Below are positions 12,796 through 27,845 of a DNA stretch of 64,000 bases, in pieces. The position numbers and the translations under genes were made by a program. How positions within the stretch are numbered: position 1 is the first letter of the stretch; the number at the start of each line of letters is the position of its first letter. This DNA comes from Holacanthus passer (taxonomy: Eukaryota; Chordata; Actinopteri; Pomacanthidae). The DNA lies in NCBI GenBank assembly GCA_025331565.1, contig JAFREQ010000043.1, positions 124,001 through 188,000 of the forward strand. Direction: 5' to 3'. The notes below the pieces were generated by a model. It was not told where the DNA came from. It did no database searches and saw only the letters and a program-made list of their open reading frames with translations.

Positions 12796-15700
12796 GCTCA
12801 TAGGCTTGATCAGCCGTAGCTGTTCATGATAATGGTAAAACTCCGTGAGTCGGTTGAAAACCATGTGCCAAGATGAACGTTTTCAGCCCATTGGTTTTAA
12901 AAGGTGAACCTTTTAAAGATGCTCTTGATGGCTACATACATGATATAATGACTACAGACTAAAGCTAGGCCTACATGTCCCAGCATCCTCACTAGCTGAT
13001 CATCCATGTAGAAGACATGGAAATAAAGACATACAGTATTAAAAATAAAAATATTATTAAACTGTATTAATATATATAGTAAGACCGGAAAAATGGTGGT
13101 TAGCTTCATGCTTTAATATTTTTAGACTTCATACAGCATTATAGATATATCCCCTAGTGTTACTAATACTTCAAATAAAATATGTAAGTAAAATATTCTA
13201 ATATATTCTAACATAGTCCTTGGATGGGCTGAAAGCATACTATAGGAAAACATACTGTGTGCACTTTGACAAGCAGTGGTTAGATTTATGATTTCATTCA
13301 AACAGTATGCTTGAATGAGAAAAGGATTTGAGGATGAGGAAACGTTCAAAAGATGATTGACAAATGTAACATTAATGCAAGTTTGGCTGGACTTAGTGGA
13401 GTATAAATGTTCCCAAAACCAAATACAGAGCAGGTATCGCTACTCTAAATCTGATATAAAAGCACCACAGCTTTCACACAGTGGATGTCCTATCCTTCAA
13501 CAGGTACACAACACAACATAATGTCACGCCCCTTGCCTTCACTACTGGAGGTGGTCATGCTGACTTTTGCGAGCTGACAAAGCCACTGCTTATACTGCAG
13601 CTCTTTTTGGTTTTGGAAAGGTGATATAAAAAAAGACCAAACTCTTTAAATGACATGTAACTCTCTTACTACAGCCCCATACACACCTCCACCATGTGGA
13701 GACATCCAAAGCTTGACAGGCCTGCTGTGCCTCATTGTGGTTGCTAAGCTATGAGGGCTCTAATGAGCGGTCAATTGTCCCATGAATTTGAATGCAACAT
13801 ACTTTCATATTCTGTTTCCACGAACCTGAAATCTGCTCCTACAGTCTGGTAAAAGGATGCTGTTTTTATCCCTCGTTATGTTTTTTTTAATGATATATAT
13901 ATATGCACCAGATTAGAAATCACAGGGCCCCCGTCTGACCCCGTGGTTGTAAAACGTTGTTCTGTAACTGATGACTAATTACAGGATGGTGGTTTTGAGA
14001 TTTCTCCTTTCATTAACAAAAACAGAATCTCTGCAGTCTAGTTTTGATAAAGCAGCCTGTTTTCCAGTCTGCCACACGTGCTGTAAATAATAATCCACCG
14101 GTAATGAGCTGTACAAACATTGTACTGTTACATGTAGCCTACACAGATCACAAACATAATTAATCATCTGCGGCGTCCGTGCTCTGTAAACATTGATGTG
14201 GGCACCGCTGAACTCTGGGATGAACCAGCTCATCGTGGTGAGGAAGGTCAGTGCAAGTCAGCCGGAGCAAATTGGACCCCAGAGTCCCTGTAAATGCGCA
14301 GGCATTTTCTGTAATGACTATGTTGACTACAGTGCTCCAGACCAGAATACAGGATCAAATGATACAGGCTTGCATAATGAAGCATGATATATGAAAACTG
14401 CAGGTTGCTCAATTCCCACTGTGAGAATTTGTTTTTATTAAAACTTTACGCTTCGATGAGAAGGAACAAATCAACGCAGGTTTCTCAACCTGAAGTTGGC
14501 CTGAGAGATGAATAGTTTTATTGCAGCTGTGTTGTTTTTAGCCAGCTGGGATTTTTCACACCCTAATTCAATGGACACAGTCATCATAGTGTTGCAACAT
14601 CTGCATCACATGATGCATTTAATTTCTCATGAACCTATTCAAAGCAAAGCATGTGTTGTAATTTTCATCCTTGAAAAATTGCCTGTCAGCATCAGTAGAT
14701 CGTTTGTTCTTGCACGTTTTCCTTCTCTGTGTCGTCTTCCCCCCCTCGTGAATGGCTTTAATACATGTGAGCGAGTGGAGCTGAGAGTCTTTAGCCACAG
14801 ATGAATGCTTTGAAGTAATTGTGTCTTTGTAGAGCAAGAAGCCATAATGACACCCGGCATACTTGTTGAAGCATACCAGACGTAGCTGAGTGCCGCTTCC
14901 CTCACAAATGGGGTCTGATAAATGCCTGGAATGACATCAAAACTTTGCTCCCGAGGCGTTTGTTTAAAGAGGAGCTCTCCGACGAAAGCGACCACAGTGT
15001 TTTGGCAGGAGGTGGAAGGGGTGGTATACCCATATCTCACAGGAAACAATAGCTTCTACTTGAGAATCTTCTCAAGTTCACAGGTACAACACATGGTAGG
15101 CAGCGTATGTGGGGCAAGTATCTTGTTCCACACCGGCCTGTTTCCCTCCCAACTCGCAAACTGTCGGAAGATAAAAGAGGAAAACATAGCAGAAAGAGAG
15201 TGGGAAACACAGAGCAACTTCAAAGCTGCAGAAGAATTTCTTTAAACATGGTTCTCCGAAGACCACATCAAACACGAGGGGAGGCGAATGGGGGAGGGAG
15301 GGAGCTGGGCTGGGCGAGCGTGCGCGCGCGTGTGTACATGGGTGTGCGTGCATCATAACATGGCACAAAGTTGCGAGAGATGCATCTAGGCTATGCCGCC
15401 TCAACCCAAGTGTGGAGAAGCGAAAGAGGCTGTCAGCTTTGCTAAAGAGTTTGGAGTGTGTGTGTGTGTATGTGTGTGTGTTTCTTCTCGTTCTGGGAGG
15501 CCTCTTCAGCACCCAGAGAGCACTTCAGCACAGCAGCTGCCAAGGAGACGATCAGAGGGTGGCCCCGCAGCCCACACACACGCTCACGCATACTCACCCT
15601 GCCGCATCAGGGCTCCCATCATCTAAGTGCACAGCCGCACACACACGCACACACATCAAACCACACACTTCATACTCTTTTATAGTGTATAAACCAGAGT

Positions 15701-16642
15701 GGATATTGATTGTTTTAAACAGAGCATTTACGACGCAAATGCTATTCCTAGGGCTTGGAGTACACCCACACACGTTTTCCCCCATGACACACACAAGCAA
15801 GGCGAACACACGCACACACACACAGAAATGGACAAACAAACAGCGATACATTAAAACAGACATTCTTGGCGTTCCTGTAAAAGCCTCTGGTATCATCTGC
15901 AGGCAACACCACATAATCACCTCTGGCTCAATGGCTCCCTTTGTCAGAAAAAAACCTGACCTTTGTCCTGTTTTATCCTGGCTGTCTGTGGACTTTCAGA
16001 CCTGGCGTTTCAGGCCTAAATCTGTGACAATGGCACTGGTGGAAAAAGAAAGGCTGCTTTAATGGAAACTGTGTAAAGTATTCCAGTCGGAGGTTTGTGT
16101 ACCGTCTGACCCTGTGGCTCCTGTTCTTCCTTTCTTTTCATGAAGTTCTTCCTCCCTCTCTTATTCTGGCAGACGAGCCATTGTGGGCCTGCATCCTTCC
16201 TGTCGGCCTCCTCTCATTGGATATCTGCCTGCCTGTCCTTGCCTGTCTGCCCGTCTGCCCGTCTGTCTGCATTTCTGCCAGTCTGTCTGTCTCGCTTTGT
16301 GTTTGTTTCTTCCTGCTCTTGGTCAACAATTATGGCGGTGTCTCTCTACCTATTTTATCCTGCTTCCTTGACTGGACAACTGTGGGCATATTTGGTGTGT
16401 CTAAATGAGCTGAAAAATGTATTTAGATTCTTAACAAGACTGAGAGACATCATAGCCTATGGCGATTACCTATGCTCACAGGCTTATCATTGATTGATTG
16501 ACATGCATACAGACAAATCAGTGTTGGATTCACATGTGTGGTGCATTGCTTATGTTTTTACATTTGATATTTTAGTGTTTCACAAATATTTGTCAGAAAA
16601 ACTGGGACAACCCTGGACATATCGGGATGTCTGGTCACCATA

Positions 16643-17010
16643 AGGCTAGTGGCTCTGTGAGGCTGTACTTGGGAACAATGGTGGTTTGAGCTAAATGCCA
16701 ACAACAGCATGCTAACAATGAGCATGGTGATGTTATTTTGTTAACCATGTCCACCATCTTAATCTCGCGTGTTTGCATATTAACCTTTGACCATCTTTGG
16801 TCATAAACCAAAATGTTGAACAAATTGAAAATTTAACCCGATGATGGTGTCAGATAAAAAGTCAGGTGATGGGGACATGAATATCTCTAACAAATTTCAT
16901 GGTAATCCATCCAATAATCATTGAGACATGTCACTAAAAATCAAAAACGTCAACCTCGTGGTTGCACCAAAGATAAGGTCAGGAGGTGGTGGACTGACCG
17001 ACCAACATTT
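16643..17010 (+). mobile_element. MITE family 1 copy
   Basis: Begins GGCTAGTGGCTCTGTGAGGC, then shares CATAAACCAAAATGTTGAAC, CCCGATGATGGTGTCAGA and ATTTCATGGTAATCCATCCA with the other copies. The right end is degraded. Confidence 0.65.
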
Positions 17011-20000
17011 CCATACCTGGAACCACCAAAAAAATCATTATGTTTTCTAAGTAATGGAACTTTCTTAAACTATATTTAGAAACTCAAACATATCAGAATT
17101 GTCAGGCTGGTAACACAGGTTTATGTGAGTAACAAAGGCCAGCGTTTGAACACTCAAAGATACAGACAGTAAATGATCACAGAAAAAAAAAATATTTATG
17201 GATTTCACTTAAAGTGAGTCAGAAAACAACATTTTAATTTGAATGGGTGGGGGCTTTAGGAAAATGTGTTTTACACCATCCTCTGCAGGAAGCACTGAGT
17301 TGTCTTCAAGCAGTGGCCTTGACACAGATATGATGTAGTAACAGCAACAACAACTTATTCAGCATGCTTGAGTAATTCCAGCCAAAGTGATGGCTGCTAC
17401 GTTTGAGTGACAGTATTCTTCTATCAGCACAAAGCATTGCAATGTGGATGAAAGCTCCTTTACTCCAGGGTAAGTTCGGGGTGTGTGTCGTGTGTTCGTC
17501 TCTTTTTCTGTCTAATCACTGTGTACTTACAGGGTGTGCTCATTCTGGTATATTTAAACAGTCTATTACCACAATAAACACTAATAAACAGAAACCAAAA
17601 TATGTCCATCACAATGTTAAAACAGCTGTCGGAGTGTAAACAGTAAGTAGTCTGCTAATACTTACTAATGCTTGAGATTGAGTGCTGTTGAATGACACCT
17701 AATCCTATATGATACTCTTGTTCTGTGGTAAGAGCAGGTGAGCCCTTTTTGTTTTGCCCATGCAATTTAAGGCGGGGGACATAAATTGGGATTGTTGAGG
17801 CAATTATGAAAATGAACTGGGTGTGACGACCTGATGGGACCGTGTTGGACTGGGTCTGTTCCAGTCCTGCTCAGCTGGTGTTGACAGCTGGCGGATAAAA
17901 TCATATAGTGTGCGATATGTGAAAATTATATTCTGAAGAAGGATCCAGTTGCTGCCAGTGGTTCTAATAAAGATTTTTATTTTTGACTGATGACATCATC
18001 CTTGTGTCGCCCGAGGACGGCATACTGAGCAATAAAGAGCTTTACCTGAAGGAAGCTTTGTTTAGATCACTCTCCTCCTCCTCCCTAGGCTACAAAGTCC
18101 ACGTTGCCCATGGCTCTCCATCCAGGATCTCAGCCAAACTCTGCTCTTTTTTTTTTGGCCTTTTCAGCACAAATGTCACTGCATATAAACAGCACAAGCT
18201 GCTGATTGCCGACCATGTTTGTTTTGGCACAAGAACACTCGACTCAACATATGATTTGTGGGGTCGTCTTCCACCCAGGCTCCAGTGGTCACTGACCAGT
18301 CGCTCACTGTGTTCTCCAGTGTATTTACTTCCTGACTGTAAAAGACTAAGACATCTGTAGGTTGGTGGAAACATCTTTTTGTGTGGTTTGTCCAGTTGGG
18401 TTCAGCTGGTCTTGAAGTTTGTGCCCAACCGTGTACATATCTGCGTACACCACTGAAGACTGTAGCTGAAAAAGTTGGCTGTAAAACAAGGCTTCTGAAG
18501 CTATTTTGCTTATCCCTGTATCAGATAATGTTAAAAAAAGCCCCCATCAAAATCATAGCAGCAGAAACATGTCAGATATAAAATACGCCCACAAAAATCC
18601 AACACCTCAGTTGTGATAAACTGGTAGGAGTTGGAAAGGCTGACCCGTGGAAAATGAGACGTTAATAACCGGTACAGCTGTATGTCCTTTGATGGCAGCG
18701 GTGAACACTGGAAACCTATCACAGGCACAATCAGTTCACACGTTAAGACTTCACGTTTGTCATTTATCGCTCTGCGTCTTCCACTGAAGTCGACTACAAA
18801 CACGGACAGGCACGAACACATACACGCACACACGACCACAGGATGCGATCAGAATTTCGAACATCCTCTCTGCCCCCTCAACATCCTGTGTGAAAACCCT
18901 ACTACCACAGCGGCACAGGAAGTCGTGTCTGTGAGGAAGGACACAGGGGTTAGCTGGGACACGAGTGCACCACAGCAAGCCGAGCTGAATGAGAATATGA
19001 CGCAAATATTGCGATCAATACTCGCAGAGTTTGGGTTCAATGCAACTTCCTCCTCGCTGCAGTATGCATGCTGGGAGTTGAAAAGTGTCTGACGGGGCGT
19101 TAGATAATATCCATTCATTACCACATGAGACACACATCCAGCTGATCGAGTGCACCAACCTGTGTGAAAGAGTCGGTGCTAATGTGATTAGGTTTGATGC
19201 TGCAGATGATTTGCCTCAGGACATTGTTCTGCTCTCTGATCCTTCTTAATTGATACGCGGATGTGGGTGGATGGCTAAGGCTGGCAAGCGAGGGGAGAAA
19301 GGAAGGGGAGGAGGATGGAGAAGGGGAGTGCAGAGAGGGGGGCTTGTGTATGCAGAAAATAGGGTAGAAGAGGCACCTGCTGGGTCCACATGGCTTTGAA
19401 TGGCCCAGTTTAAGTGGCTGCACTCACGCATGCATCAGTCTGTAGCGCTGCCCCTGCTGTGAGCAAATGTGGTTGCGAGCACATGGTGCCTCTGATCAAG
19501 GCTATTGGCAAGGTGGTTTGTGTTATCCGGGGGGCGGGCGAGAGATGGTGGGCTAGGTTTTTTTTACTTTGAGGGAGCTGAAGCGCAGGTGCATGTTGTA
19601 AAGAAGGATAGTTAAAGGTGAAATGGGGATAGGAAGAGAGAAAGAAGTGGATGCACAGAGAAGATGGGGAAGGGGAAAAACAAGTAGAGCAAACAACAGA
19701 AAGGGGTGAAAGGTTACAACATTTTTTATCAAAGATCTGCACATGACAACAACTGTATGGTATAGTGATAAGTCACAGCACATACATTATGCTTAATGTA
19801 TGTTTAAGGTTAGGACACTGGCATATTTAGGCTGATATGGTGAACAGCAGTGAGTCGGTGCCGGGCATTTTGAGGAGGAAGAAGAGGAAGATGAAAAAAG
19901 AAACAGGAGGAAGACAAATGAGAAATACATGAGGACCCATCAGCAGGACCAAAATTATCATTACATTTTGAAGTCCTGTGTCTCGAATTCACACAGCACA

Positions 20001-23000
20001 AAGCCTGAGTAAGATATTCATGCCCCATCACCTGGGTCTTGAACTCACAACCTTTGCCACCAATGGCGCTCAACAGCGGTTGGAGGGAGGGGCTCAGAGA
20101 GTTTTAAGCTCCCCCTGAAAAAGGCCCCCCTAAGCACCCCCCCATATAAATGGAATACTATATATTTGCAATTATCGCTGGTCATTTTAAAATCTAAATT
20201 CATGTAGCCTATTATCCCGGAATCATTGAATCTCGTTTTCCTGCAGCAGCATTATTTGCTATTAATTGTTGCGTTAAAATTCATTAGCACCTCCAATAAA
20301 CAATCCCCATATCTCACCCCTGTCACCTCAGGTGCTGCCGCTGATGGCACATCGTGATCAGGTTGAACTACCTGGAGAAATGGAAAAATCAGAGGTGGCT
20401 TCACACTAAGACTTATGCAACCACCAGAGTGATTGTGATAACAGCTGCTAATGCACATAAAAGCAAACAAAAACACTCCACTAATGTTATATGTTGCACA
20501 TACTGAACTCCCATGTACTGCACAGTAAGTTGTGTGATACAGAAACGGAAGAGGAGGAGACAAGTGACAAATACATGAGAGTCTGTCAGCAGAACTGCCC
20601 CGGCATTAGCTGGAATTCACAAGTCGTGATCTTGTTAAGTTACCTGCCAAGTGAGAAAGTATGGCTTCACACTATGGTTTAGGCGAGTTTGCATGCAAAG
20701 GCAGATTACTGCTATTATCAAGAGAAAATTCTGAGAATTTGAGTTCTTCACATAGTAATTATTGTCATTTATTTTTAGAAGTATTAATTGCTCCACGAGC
20801 GACAATGTAAACTGATGTTTAAAGATTTCCATTGAATGCAATAGTTTACATAAGGATAGAATTTAAATCCTGTCAAAAAAATTTTTTTTTTTTGAGATTC
20901 AAATCTCAAATTTACCACTCTACATTTACCACATCAAAATTTTGTTATTCATTTTGATGAACTGCAATAGCTGTTTAAAGTAAAACACTTTGATGCTCTG
21001 TGGACTCAAAAATCTGTCTGGATTGTTTGTGAGAGAGAGTCTGAAGATGTAGTGTAGCAGGATTGGTGTCAATTAAGAAAAAATGTGGGAGGAGATGGGT
21101 TTAATAACAAAGGGATGGACTTCATAATTCCTGCCAGCTCAAAGCATCCGAACATTTCAGCTCATTGGCCTACTTTTTGGTGAAACTTAGCAAAGGGGTA
21201 GTATGTGTGACTGATTTGTTAGGCATCTTCAAAGTTTTAAACTCAAGACTATTAGCCCACAATGTCAGCTGGAAAAGTTTGAGACTGGACCTATGTGCAA
21301 AATTTTGTGTATTTTCATGCATTTGAAGGAAGATTTTGTAGGAATAATAATAATAATAGTAACATTGGCAAATACGAGAGGGCAGAGCATCGTCATCAAC
21401 ACGCCACATGCTCGCTGTGAATTCTCCAGACGGTGACCTGCTCTATTCACACATGTGCACAATTGGACATTACATGGACTTTCATTGGGGAGTTGGCAAG
21501 GCATAGTCCATTTAATGTCAGATCCAACTGATTCAGACATTTGCAAAAAGTCAGGGAAGCAGTGCATGTGTTAAAGGGACTTAACCAAAACCAAAACAAA
21601 GAGCTAAAAGACGGCGAGTCTCTGTAGAGCTGAGGGGAATTACAGAGTGGGGTGATAATTCTCTGTGGGTTCGTCACTACAAACAATCCCTTTCATCTAC
21701 GAGTAGTCATGTAATCCATTGTCAATCCAGAAATATAATATTCCCAGTGTTTCTAGTCTTTAGGCTAAGCTAACCACTATAGCTATATTACCAAGATTGC
21801 TACATTTCATGTACAGACATGCGAGCGGTGGCGAGCTTTTCATCTCACTCTCGGAAAGAAAGCAAATAAGCATATTTCCCACAATGTAAAATTGCACTGC
21901 TTTAAGGTGGTCTGTAAGGCAAATATGAGCCACTTTCTAAACAGTAACCTTGAACACACCTGTGGTGCCGCTTTTGCATTTTGAGCCCTGACCCATAAAG
22001 AGTCTGTGTACGCCACTGGTAAAATCTTCAGCGTCACTACCATCCTGTTTCTGTGCCGCACTTGTCATACTGTGACGTCTTACTCCTTAGATACATGGTG
22101 GAAATTCAACAACATACTGTCAGATTAGAGCAGTGTATGCAGGCCTATAATGTGAACTAATTGTCAAGTCAAGATTACTCAATATTAGTTAGTAATATAG
22201 AAAATCAGTTCATCATCTGAACTGAGATGTCTTTTGTTGTGTGAGCATTTTTACAAAAACAACTCTCAACTCTTATAACTCAATGTATTTCTTTACAGAA
22301 TAGTGTACATACGTGTGCATGTGATGGGGAGAGGAGCAGATGGGGCAAATCACTGTGTGCGCGTGTGTGTGCGTGTGTGTTTTCGACCCATTCAGCAGTG
22401 AGAAACATCTGTGTGTGCATCCACCTGCATGCAATCATCCGCACATAACATCTGCGCTTATCTGTCAGTAAGCACAAAGAAACCAATCTACTTATCCAAT
22501 ACCACACTCAGATGCCAAAATTACTTTTCCATTTCAGTTCTGAACCGCCGAACACATGCCCATATATTCAGGATCAGATGTCAAGAGTGTTTGTGAGTCA
22601 CGGATTTTGAATGCTCACGGTCTTGGCAGAGGTTACAGCCAGATAACATCAAATGAAAGACACACATATGCACAGTTGGAGCAGTCCTCTATGTGAGTAA
22701 CTACAAAGGCTGAGCTGAGAAGTCAGTTATCAAGTGCCTTGTGGCGGGTTAAAGACGAAGCCAACTGATGCCGGCCAAGTCTGCACTTAAAGTTTCTTCT
22801 GCGCTGACACCGAAACTTGTTCTCCTCCTCCAGTGTTGCGGGGCGTTGCAGCGTTTCAAATAGATGAACGGAGATGCTCTCTAACAGTCACTTCCACCGC
22901 ATTGTCGTCTCAGAATGTCAATGGGATGAGAGTACAACTCTCGCTATTACTCACAACAGAAGAGAAAGTTGATGGCTCCCTACAGCTGCTCTGGTTTACG

Positions 23001-24045
23001 GGGGAATCTTCAGACTGAGATGCGAGAACAGTGCTTCCTTGTAAAACGTCAAAATGAGAGTGACTTGGACACAAGCATTAGCACCAAACTCTCAAGAAGG
23101 GACCCAGAAATAAAATAAAGACCCCCCCCTCCTTGTGAAATAGTAATTTTAGCCACTTGGTAACTGATTAAATGAACCAGTAAAATGTGTATTTGTGAGA
23201 GTGAGGGATTGAAGTGAAAATCTACAGTAGCTCATACACCAACAGTGTGCCTGCATGTGTGTGTGTGTGTGTTGTGCAGGTTGCGGGGCAGCTATGTGTG
23301 CATATGCAGTGTGAGGAGAGCGCTGGGGGGAGACCACCTACACTTCCACCTGCTCTGCCTTTTAGAGGGGCCTCTTCAATCACAAGGCTGGGGTCATTAT
23401 GGATGCGAGCCCGTAGCCGCCAGGCATTGTTTAGCTATTTCTGTCCTCGCACTTTGCAGCGAAACGCCGAGCAAGAGCCCCATTAAAACCTGCGCTTCAA
23501 AAACACGAGCAGCCACGACAGGAAACATCAGGTCGCGCACACCAGGCTCTCCTGCTTCTCGCGCGGAAGATAAAATCCTGAAAGGTGCGAGGCAACATCT
23601 GCACTATACACTTTCTTAAGATTGTTCCACCGACAAATGTCTCTAATTGTTTAATGTCAAGAAGAGAGGATAAAACGCGTGAAGCTTGTGCAGCAAAACA
23701 AACTTCTCTTTAATATGGAGGTAGACGTGATAATAAACGAGGACACCTCTGACTTTGCCCAGACTGACACGGTGATGAGTAATGACAAAGCAGTGAACTG
23801 TTTGACAGGCACTGTGAAGATGACTAAGTCCAAACTTTCAGAGTGAGATATGAAGGGGGAAGATGTTGTTTGTTCTTGACTTCAGGGAAAACTATTTGAA
23901 GGCTTCTGGAACTACATAAGCTTTTTCCTGTTTTGGTAGCTCTGTGAAGCCGGTTCACTTAAAATCAACCACATTATATTACTTGAGAGGGTTTGGTTTG
24001 GGCAAGATGAAAGGTAAGGCAAATGTATTACACATAAGTTCACAA
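17011..24045. other. intergenic, no gene supported
   Basis: Apart from the family 3 repeat at 21.4 kb I see only unique AT-rich sequence and short runs such as purine-rich DNA at 19.27-19.34 kb. Confidence 0.55.
21445..21760. repeat. interspersed repeat family 3 partial copy
   Basis: Right-hand half only: ACCAAAACAAAGAGCTAAAA, CTCTGTAGAGCTGAGGGGAA, TTCTCTGTGGGTTCGTCACT and GAGTAGTCATGTAATCCATT. Confidence 0.5.
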
Positions 24046-24400
24046 TTAAAGGAATAGCATGATGTTTGTGAAGTTGAAGAGCTGAGAGTTAAATGAGAAG
24101 ATTGATATCAGTCGCATGTGTGGACAGTAAATAAGAAGCTCCAGCAGCAGCATGAAGACTGGAAACAGGGGGATGTGGCTCAACTTATATCTTGTTTGTT
24201 TAATCAATATAAATGTACAGATGACATGTGTTGATTTTATGGAGGATTATATTTCAGGTTAGCTGTTTCCCTATTTCCAGCTATACTAAGCACATGGATT
24301 CATATTTACCATACAGACAGAAGCGGGGCATTAAATGTTCTCATCTAACCCTCAGCAAAAAGGCAAATAAGTTTATTTTCCAAAAACTATTTCTTCAATT
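24046..24400. mobile_element. MITE family 2 copy
   Basis: Left end TTAAAGGAATAGCATGATG. The inside has ATGAGAAGATTGATATCAG and AGACTGGAAACAGGGGGATG, and the right end is a decayed GCAAATAAGTTTATTTTCCA terminal repeat. The internal frame at 24228-24434 is not a gene. Confidence 0.6.
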
Positions 24401-27400
24401 CATGCAAATTTTCCGTGCTTTCTTAAAGTCGTGACAGCCTCAAAACTTCTCAAATTCAGCCAGATACTTTCTCTGTTTGAAACACTAGTAAACAACTCCG
24501 CCATGCAGACAATTAAACAGTGATTTGTGACCAAACGAGACTCTTAAATTGCCCATAGAGAGTCTATATTTGGAGCAGAGCTTCCTAAATGTGCTACTTA
24601 AGGTAAACTACATTAAATGTGAGGTAATTAGTGTGCCACACAACAGACCACAAACTGCTAATTGTGCTGCCTGTGGTTGTCTCTGCTTGCCTCCACCCAG
24701 CGCAACCTGCAGACTGCTCCTAATAGCAACCTCGGCATCCATCCTGCACGAGATCACCGTCCGAGCGCACAACACGCAAACAGTAATTGTCAGCTGAGGT
24801 GTGATACAAAAACATGTCTGATAGCAGGCTGAGCAGAGGCACGGGGGCCCGCTCCGTAGGGTGTGTGTGTGTGTGTGTTTGTCTGTTCGGTTCAAGCTGC
24901 GCACAAGGTGGTGCACCAGCAAAAGTGCATTTACATATGTGAGTAAGAGTGTGACTGTGAGCGAGAGTGGAGTGTCTGTGTTTGTGTGAGCGGATGAAAT
25001 ATGTGGGTGTTTGTGGGGGAGTTGGATGATTTTTACAGGCACTGATTCACTCGAGGGCGTCCGTGTCCAGGCTTGTTTAAGACGTGCCGGGTCCCGGGCG
25101 TCGGGAATGGTGCTCAGTTACAGGATCACGCAAAGGCTGCCTCGGGCTTAACAGGAGTTGCCGACGCAGACAAAGTCAGAAAATCTGTGGTCTTTTATGT
25201 TGACAGAAAAACTTGCATGTGAGTGTTTGCCCCCAGAAACTGCTGGCGCTGCACCTTTTCCTCTCAACTATATCCCTAACCTGAGTAAACCCAGTGGATT
25301 TCTATCACACTGGCACAAGTAAAAGCACATGTGTGTTATATGACTGGTCATGTTGCTGTTTGTTTATATTACTTAATGAGGTTTGAGGCGTGTGTGTGTG
25401 TGAGTTTATTCTTACTCACTCCACCGTCATCGACTCAAACTCCTCACCTCTTCGTCTTGGTCCACCAGTGATGTCATTCTCATTAAGGTCATGACCTCTC
25501 CATCAATCATATCCCCTCTAAAGGGATTCCCTAGTCTGACCTCTCTGGTGTTTATTACTGAAAAGTTTCCGCTGTATTTATTTGGATTCTGACTCCGAGG
25601 GAAACCAGGAAGTGGACCAGACACTGAGGATGGGACTCATCAAATACAAGAAACAACTGCTGACAGGCAAAGAGGAAAGGGGAGTTTTGCAGAGCATATG
25701 TGATTGTTCACACACACACACACACACACACACAGATTTCTGATAAAGATCCTATTAGTTATCAAAAAAATGTGGGCTGAAATGATGGAGCAGCTGATTT
25801 CAAATCAGCCAAAACTGCTCGGGTTAATGATTTACATGATTCTAAAAACCATGAGCTCATGAGCTCCACGGAGGCTGACATGGCAATACCCTGGAGGCAT
25901 TTCGTTTTAATAAAAGCCAAAGCCATGTTTTGACCATGTGGCAGATAAAGAACGAAGAGGAAACACACACACACACACACAGCGGAGCGGAGCGGCTGTG
26001 GCTGTGTGCCTGAGCCAAACCATAACTGAGAAGACCCACTCAAAGGAAATCTGAAAGTAGCTTGGCAGACAGCAAACGCACTGGGGATCAAATGTGTGTA
26101 GACTTTGGTGGAGAAAGAGGAGTTCATGCAGTTTTTTTTCTTTTGCATTTGCCACTTCAAGACTGTGGGGATAAAACGTCAGCTATCTCAAATCCCTGCC
26201 TCTCTTTGCCCTCCTCCCGTGAGACACACACACACTCACACACACACAGAGGAAAGATCTGGAGCCAATTGTTCTCTCATGCCACAACACCGTCACCCCC
26301 ACCCTCCCCTCTGTTCAGCTAAATGTCCTCTTGTGCTACAGGCTCCCTGACTTTTAACTTATAACCCCGAATTGGGCGAGATCATTAAAAGCACAGTCTG
26401 CATTCATTACCATGATTGCATGTTCCTTCACTACAGACAAATAAACAGAAAGAGAGGGAAGGCAGGAGGGGGACGGGACAGACGACAGAGCACAGTGGGG
26501 TTGAACGGAGCTGTGGGATGCAGCCAAACACGTTGACCTCTGGCGCTAACATCAGTGACCAACACTTTTGACTGACTAACAGTTTTTCTATCTCTTCTTG
26601 CCTCTCGCTCGCTGCAGAGCATGACCCACTGCCTGCGAGCGAGGCTGGCCCCCCGAAGCTCAGGCCAGCCACCTGACTCACAGCTCCCGAAGGGCAGCTT
26701 CAGGTTCACTGAGCAGGACGGACACGGGACTTTGCAAAGGAGACCTCAGAGTCTCTTCAGTTAGCGCGGCCATGGATGGCACTGTGCGTGAGACCGTGTG
26801 GCTTTGTACTGCCCCCCCCAACCCTGCCTCCTTTTATCATACAGAAATGAGCAAGAGGTTGTGACAAGCCTGATGCTCACAGGGGTCAAGTCTTCCAGGG
26901 ACGCAAGAGACAAGTTGTCCTTTTTTTTCCCACTCCACACACAAAATGATCAAAGGATTTGACTGAGAAGTAGTTTGGTGTCAGCGTGGATTTCATGGCA
27001 GTTGAGAGCAAAGATGAATTAATTAAATAATTCAAAAAAATGTCACTGACATATAATGTAAAACGTGTCTACAAATGGAAGATGTACAGATTTTCCACTA
27101 CAGCTCATTTGGATCTTGCTGTGTTGTGCGTGTCCTCTGTACACTGCCATGGGCATGGGCGTAGGCGCAGTCTCTTTCCCTCCAACTATCTCCTTCCGTA
27201 AGAACAGCAAGAGCTTTTTTTAATTTGCTTTGGCAGCGTTTTGACTCTTGCATGTGTCCATCAATGTCTGATATACTGTATGTGTCCATCACTGTGTCTC
27301 ATATACTGTCTGCTGTTAAGTCCAGATTTCAGTCCAACGATTTGTAAAATGCATGTTAGAAATTGTGTTCAATTCTTATTTAAAGAGTAAAAAAAAACTA

Positions 27401-27424
27401 ACTTGTTGATAGTTACCACCTTAG
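24401..27424. other. intergenic, no gene supported
   Basis: CA/GT runs near 24.87, 25.71, 25.97 and 26.23 kb. A GC-rich stretch at 26.55-26.78 kb has a CTGCAG acceptor-like site but no clear coding exon. Confidence 0.5.
25709..25734 (+). repeat. (CA)n microsatellite
   Basis: Perfect CA run of 13 units. Confidence 0.9.
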
Positions 27425-27845
27425 TTTATCACATTAGCATGTTAACATTTGCTAATTAGCACGAAACATCAAGTACTTTCCAGCTGATGCTGATGGGATC
27501 ATCATTCATTTTGCATTTGCTCATAAACCAAAGTATTTGGCAAATAGACATTTTGACCTGATGATGGAGCTAGATGAAACGTTAAGGGATCATCAAGAGG
27601 GGGATGAAAACACACCGAATTTCATGTCAATCCATCCAGTAGTTGTTCGACATTCCACTAAAAAACACAAATGTGAAATTCGTGTTGGCACTAGAGGAAA
27701 AGTCAGGGGATCACCAAAGTGAATATACCTTCATGGCATTCCAATATCTGTTTAGATATTTTATACTGGAACAAACCAGTGGACCAAATGATCAACAGAC
27801 CAACCGACAGCCTGTCATCCTGAGAGCCATGCTGCTAGTGTAGCT
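27425..27845 (+). mobile_element. MITE family 1 copy
   Basis: Same orientation as the full copy. Shares CATAAACCAAAGTATTTG, GACCTGATGATGGAGCTAGA, and the AATTTCATGTCAATCCATCC block, and ends GAGCCATGCTGCTAGTGTAGCTA, a decayed terminal repeat. The short reading frames in it are not genes. Confidence 0.65.

Larger units (their letters stand above)
10846..16642. other. intergenic, no gene supported
   Basis: Contains CA/GT and CT runs and purine-rich stretches (12.2-12.3 kb). Frames of 100-216 codons near 11.6-12.1 and 15.4-16.1 kb overlap each other on both strands, have CA-driven composition and lack any recognisable domain. Confidence 0.55.

Noticed and set aside
15412..16062. 216-codon plus-strand frame
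   Set aside because: The longest frame outside junb, but it is built from CA/GT runs (Thr-His and Cys-Val repeats) with no recognisable family.
20143..20156. Possible third CArG box (CCATATAAATGG)
   Set aside because: Eight rather than six A/T bases between CC and GG, so not a CArG match.
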